A DNA stretch of 10,151 nt. It comes from Deltaproteobacteria bacterium (GTDB taxonomy: Bacteria; Desulfobacterota; UBA8473). Under the pieces are notes generated by a model. It searched no databases and was not told where the DNA came from. It saw nothing but the letters and a program-made list of their open reading frames with translations. Every line of letters begins with the position of its first letter. Position 1 is the stretch's first letter. A program made the position numbers and the translations under genes. Shown here in pieces: positions 7,326 through 10,151 of the stretch. The DNA is taken from assembly GCA_030623035.1 (NCBI GenBank), contig JAUXFK010000093.1, positions 1 through 10,151 of the forward strand, in the 5' to 3' direction.

Positions 7326-7354
7326 TTGACATGCAGGATTGGCTTACATATACT
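7326..7354 (+). promoter_or_regulatory. sigma70-type promoter for the amidohydrolase gene
   Basis: A perfect -35 TTGACA (7326-7331), an ideal 17-base spacer and -10 TATACT (7349-7354, five of six matches to TATAAT). Transcription would start near 7361 and give a leader of about 67 bases. The rest of the 228-base gap after flxA holds the inverted repeat at 7278-7301 and no terminator that I can see. Confidence 0.72.
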
Positions 7355-7427
7355 TTTTCTCAATAAAAGGCTTCTAGTCTGATTTGATAATAATAGCAAT
7401 CATACTTAAAAAAAGAGGAGGGAAGAA

Positions 7428-8333
7428 ATGGATCTGAAAGAGGTACAGGCAATAGACACAATGTGTCGCGCGGCTTATTGCATGCCGCCGGAGGAACTTA
7501 GAGAGATGTATGATCTCTATGAATTCAGGGTTATGTTTGTAACTACCTTCGGGGGTGTGATGAAAAAGATGGGGTTAAAGCCGGAAGAGGCATGGAAGGC
7601 CGCTGCTTTTATGAACAAGGGCTCGGTTGAAGCAGCCATACAGGAGATGGATGAGATCGGGGTAGAGTATATCTTTATCGATCAGATGAAGGGATGGTCG
7701 AGGCGTGAAAACAAGCTATGGGGGGATTTCAGTCTGGAGACCATGGCGGAGCTTATTGATAAGTCAAATGGCAGGATAAAAGGGGGCGCCGGTTACAATC
7801 CTTTTCGGATTAAGGAGAGCCTGGAGGAGATAGAGCGAGCGGTTAAGGACTTTGGCTTTATATATGTATGGGCCCATCCGATTACTTTCGGTCTGGCGCC
7901 GAATGATAAGAAGATGTATCCGCTTTACGGTAAGTGCCTTGATCTGGGAATACCATGCAGTATGCAGGTGGGCCACTCAGCAGAGCCCCTGCCCAGCGAG
8001 CCGGGTCGTCCGATGTATGCAGACGAGGTTGCCCTGGATTTTCCGGATTTAACCCTGATCCTTACCCATACCGGTTGGCCCTGGATTAATGAATGGATGT
8101 CTGTGGTATGGAAACATCCCAATGTCTACGGGAATATCGGCGCGTATTTCCCCAAGGCCCTCGACCCTTCACTGGTGCAATTTATGGACGGAAGAGGCAG
8201 GGATAAGGTGCTCTGGGCAACGAATGGATTTGGCCTGACGCGCTGTAAGACAGAGTTTCTCGAATTACCGATCAAGGATGAAAATAAGAAAAAAATCCTT
8301 AGAGAGAACGCCTTAAAGGTATTTAAGTTATAA
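7428..8333 (+). CDS. amidohydrolase-2 family protein lacking the usual metal ligands
   Basis: TIM-barrel protein of the amidohydrolase-2 (ACMSD/gamma-resorcylate decarboxylase-like) family, 301 residues, no signal peptide. Family landmarks remain: Ala-Ile-Asp10 at the first strand, Trp-Ala-His-Pro (148-151), Tyr-Pro-Leu-Tyr-Gly followed by Leu-Gly-Ile-Pro (164-176), Thr-His214-Thr-Gly and His-Pro-Asn-Val-Tyr (230-234). The residues that bind the catalytic metal do not: the N-terminal His-x-His is Met12-Cys-Arg14, the next His is Gln180 in Met-Gln-Val-Gly-His, and the late Asp is Asn266 in Ala-Thr-Asn-Gly-Phe-Gly. It may be a metal-free enzyme, a binding protein, or use other residues (His183 is near Gln180). 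Strong ribosome site GAGGAGGG at 7415-7422 and its own promoter suggest good expression. Substrate unknown. Confidence 0.82.
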   Translation: MDLKEVQAIDTMCRAAYCMPPEELREMYDLYEFRVMFVTTFGGVMKKMGLKPEEAWKAAAFMNKGSVEAAIQEMDEIGVEYIFIDQMKGWSRRENKLWGDFSLETMAELIDKSNGRIKGGAGYNPFRIKESLEEIERAVKDFGFIYVWAHPITFGLAPNDKKMYPLYGKCLDLGIPCSMQVGHSAEPLPSEPGRPMYADEVALDFPDLTLILTHTGWPWINEWMSVVWKHPNVYGNIGAYFPKALDPSLVQFMDGRGRDKVLWATNGFGLTRCKTEFLELPIKDENKKKILRENALKVFKL

Positions 8334-8336
8334 ACT

Positions 8337-9800
8337 TCAGCCCTCCCTTTTTGTATTCAGGTATTCACTGTACCTGGCAAGATAATACAACACCTTTGCC
8401 GCTTTCTCAGGGGAGGGGTACACCGGTATCCCCAGTTGAGAAAGCTTGCTGTAAATGGGAGGTTTTATCGTGGTTCTGGGGAATAGGCGAGACACCAGAA
8501 GCGGTTTGCCCAATTGTTTTACCTGCGCAAATGTTGTCTGAATGTTTTTTTCCTCTTGTTCATTGATCGATTCCAGTATCTCGTCTATTCCGCCTTCTGT
8601 TGCTTTCTGATCGAGCAGGGTTTCCCGTAAAAATGTCCCTGCCCCCAGACCGCCGATAAGAATAACAGCATCCAGGTTGTCATCCTCCATAATGGACCAG
8701 AGACATTCAAAGGTTACCAGTTTCCCCGGGGCAGCCATGTCAGCAGGGTTTCCATGAGGCCAGCGGGGTGGCAGGAGGTTGTTCAAGGTATCCATGGTCT
8801 TTTTTGAGAATTGGGGCAGGCTCAGTCCCAAGCTCTCACACGCATCCGCAGCGACTACACCGATGCCGCCTCCGTCTGTCAATATCCCTGTCCTTCTTCC
8901 TTTTGGCAAAGGCAGATGAAGCAAGGCGGTAATCACATCAAAGACTTCATCATCACTATCTACCCGAATCACGCCGCACTGTTTAAACATCGCATCATAG
9001 ATGACATCGTCTCCACTCAATGCCGCAACATGAGACTTTGCCGCCCTGGCAGCACCTTCCGTTCTTCCGGATTTCAGCACAATAATCGGTTTGTTTCTGG
9101 TGATCCTTTTTGCAAGCTTAAAGAATCGTTTCCCATCTCTAAGCCCCTCAATATATGCGATGATCAGCTCAGTCTCTTCATCTTCACCCAGGTATTCCAG
9201 GTAATCCTCTAAAGTCAGACTGGCTTCATTTCCCACACTGATGAACTTGCTGAAGCCCAACCCCTCTTCCAATCCGTAACGGACGAGACGCTGTCCATAG
9301 GTGCCGCTCTGAGAGATGAACCCAATATTGCCTTTTTTAACATGGTGCACCCATGCCAGGGTAGAAAATCCAGATGCAGTATTTACATGCCCCATGCTAT
9401 TCGGCCCAATAAAGGACAGGTTTCCTTTTCTTGCAATGGTCTCGATCTCTTTTTCTATTCCGGCGCCTTCTTCGCTCGCTTCAGAAAGACCGCCTGATAT
9501 GATTAAGGCTGCTTTGACACCTTTTTCTACACACTCTTCCATAATCCCTGGAATCATGTTATAGGGTACGGATATCACTGCAAAATCAACGGTATCCGGG
9601 ATATCAAGGATGGATGAATAAGCCTTTATTCCCATAATCTCTGATTCTCTGGTATTTATGGGATAAATTTTTCTCGCTGGGTTTCCCAGAAGGCGGCACA
9701 TTACGCCGTATCCCCAGCTTCCAAATGAGTTGGATGCACCGATTACAGCAACGGATTGAGGGTTAAACAGATGATCAAATTTACTGAATGTGTTTTCCAT
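8337..9800 (-). CDS. ADP-forming acyl-CoA synthetase, stand-alone alpha subunit
   Basis: Alpha subunit of an NDP-forming acyl-CoA synthetase (AcdA type), which converts acyl-CoA plus ADP and phosphate to acid, CoA and ATP together with an ATP-grasp beta subunit. The 487 residues show a CoA-binding Rossmann domain at the start (Ser-Val-Ala-Val-Ile-Gly-Ala-Ser, 16-23), Ile-Gly-Pro-Asn-Ser-Met-Gly (131-137), the succinyl-CoA-ligase-like domain with Ser-Gln-Ser-Gly (163-166), and the phospho-His site Ser-His257-Val-Ala-Ala-Leu-Ser-Gly, equivalent to the Ser-His-Thr-Gly motif of the family. A third domain has Thr-Asp-Gly-Gly-Gly-Ile-Gly-Val (near 308-315). There is no ATP-grasp domain, so it needs a separate beta subunit not seen here. 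AGAGG lies upstream of the ATG. It converges on the amidohydrolase gene with three bases between stops. Its TGA stop is backed by a TAA two codons on. Acyl substrate unknown; a protein acetylation or regulatory role is less likely. Confidence 0.88.
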   Translation of the reverse strand: MENTFSKFDHLFNPQSVAVIGASNSFGSWGYGVMCRLLGNPARKIYPINTRESEIMGIKAYSSILDIPDTVDFAVISVPYNMIPGIMEECVEKGVKAALIISGGLSEASEEGAGIEKEIETIARKGNLSFIGPNSMGHVNTASGFSTLAWVHHVKKGNIGFISQSGTYGQRLVRYGLEEGLGFSKFISVGNEASLTLEDYLEYLGEDEETELIIAYIEGLRDGKRFFKLAKRITRNKPIIVLKSGRTEGAARAAKSHVAALSGDDVIYDAMFKQCGVIRVDSDDEVFDVITALLHLPLPKGRRTGILTDGGGIGVVAADACESLGLSLPQFSKKTMDTLNNLLPPRWPHGNPADMAAPGKLVTFECLWSIMEDDNLDAVILIGGLGAGTFLRETLLDQKATEGGIDEILESINEQEEKNIQTTFAQVKQLGKPLLVSRLFPRTTIKPPIYSKLSQLGIPVYPSPEKAAKVLYYLARYSEYLNTKREG

Positions 9801-9838
9801 ATTGTGGCCTCTTGATTCTTTGAAAAAACGTTTAATAA

Positions 9839-9906
9839 TTTACCGCAAAGAGCGCAGAGTTTAGTTACGAAAATTCAATCTATTCCTTTGTGCCTTTTGA
9901 AGTGAA
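9839..9906. repeat. degenerate palindromic intergenic repeat
   Basis: The stretch 9839-9859 (containing ACCGCAAAGAGCGCAGAG) and 9885-9906 (containing CCTTTGTGCCTTTTGAAG) are imperfect inverted copies of each other. The wording resembles the dispersed CGCAAAGxCGCAAAG-type intergenic palindromes seen in many environmental bacterial genomes. It sits in the 351-base gene-free tail of the window, upstream of the acyl-CoA synthetase start. I see no convincing promoter for that gene in this stretch. Confidence 0.4.
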
Positions 9907-9928
9907 CAGAAAAATATTAAATGACGAT

Positions 9929-10151
9929 TGAGTTAACACAGCAATGGCAGTCACATTTATAACGCGTGCAAAACTCGCAATTTATAGAGCATAAAGAAAG
10001 AACAGTATGGATCATTTGAATTAGACAGTCACAAATGTATCTGTTAAGACTCACAATCAAGAAGCAATCTCCTGTTCTTTCTTAACGCTCTATACACCGT
10101 CAGATAAGTTGCACGCGTTATAAATGTGACTGCCATTGCTGTGTTAACTCA
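9929..10151. mobile_element. MITE-like palindromic element, copy 2 (may extend past the window)
   Basis: Perfect 43-base terminal inverted repeats lie at 9929-9971 and 10109-10151, each containing TTAACACAGCAATGGCAGTC in one orientation. Nested inside is the perfect 12-base pair AAGAAAGAACAG (9994-10005) / CTGTTCTTTCTT (10072-10083). The element is at least 223 bases with no gene. It is homologous in inverse orientation to the copy at 5060-5263: both share the CAATGGC ends, an AAAACTCGC block after one arm (9970-9978 here), a TCTGA block inside the other, and the 12-base inner repeats. The outermost bases of the two copies differ. Because the right arm ends exactly at the window edge, the true boundary and any target duplication cannot be seen. 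Confidence 0.85.

Noticed and set aside
9994..10083. CRISPR or direct-repeat array based on repeated AAGAAAGAACAG words
   Set aside because: The copies are inverted, not regularly spaced direct repeats, and are explained by the palindromic element.

Overview
The window looks like a piece of an anaerobic, sulfate-reducing or syntrophic bacterium of the Desulfobacterota (former Deltaproteobacteria) type. This is inferred from gene content: a full heterodisulfide reductase-like electron-bifurcation module (hdrCBA plus flxDCBA), a selenocysteine-type HdrA, an ADP-forming acyl-CoA synthetase alpha subunit and an amidohydrolase-2 protein. No rRNA or tRNA marker is present to fix the taxonomy.

Bases 1-62 may be the 3' tail of an upstream gene. 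From 186 to 7199 seven genes run on the + strand: hdrC, hdrB, hdrA, flxD, flxC, flxB, flxA. The first five are tightly packed (overlaps or gaps of about 20 bases). hdrA is interrupted by an in-frame TGA at 2230-2232 that replaces the second Cys of a Cys-x-x-Cys motif and is followed by a 17-base SECIS-like hairpin, so one selenoprotein of 656 residues is the best reading. Between flxC and flxB lies a 291-base gap filled by a palindromic MITE-like element. A second member of the same repeat family, in opposite orientation, closes the window at 9929-10151.

How the genes would work together, by analogy with the Hdr-Flx complex of Desulfovibrio: FlxA takes electrons from NADH at an FAD/NAD(P) flavodomain, FlxB and FlxC relay them through Fe-S clusters, FlxD ([2Fe-2S], MvhD-like) hands them to HdrA, and the HdrA flavin splits or merges pairs between low-potential ferredoxin and a thiol/disulfide site in HdrB, with HdrC as the wire. 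In sulfate reducers the disulfide partner is proposed to be DsrC; nothing in this window identifies it.

After flxA, a 228-base gap holds a strong sigma70-type promoter (TTGACA, 17-base spacer, TATACT) and an inverted repeat upstream of it. It serves a monocistronic amidohydrolase-2 family protein (7428-8333) that has lost the usual metal-binding residues. Convergent to it, with only three bases between the stops, is a stand-alone alpha subunit of an ADP-forming acyl-CoA synthetase (8337-9800, minus strand). Its upstream region carries a degenerate palindromic repeat and then the second MITE-like element.
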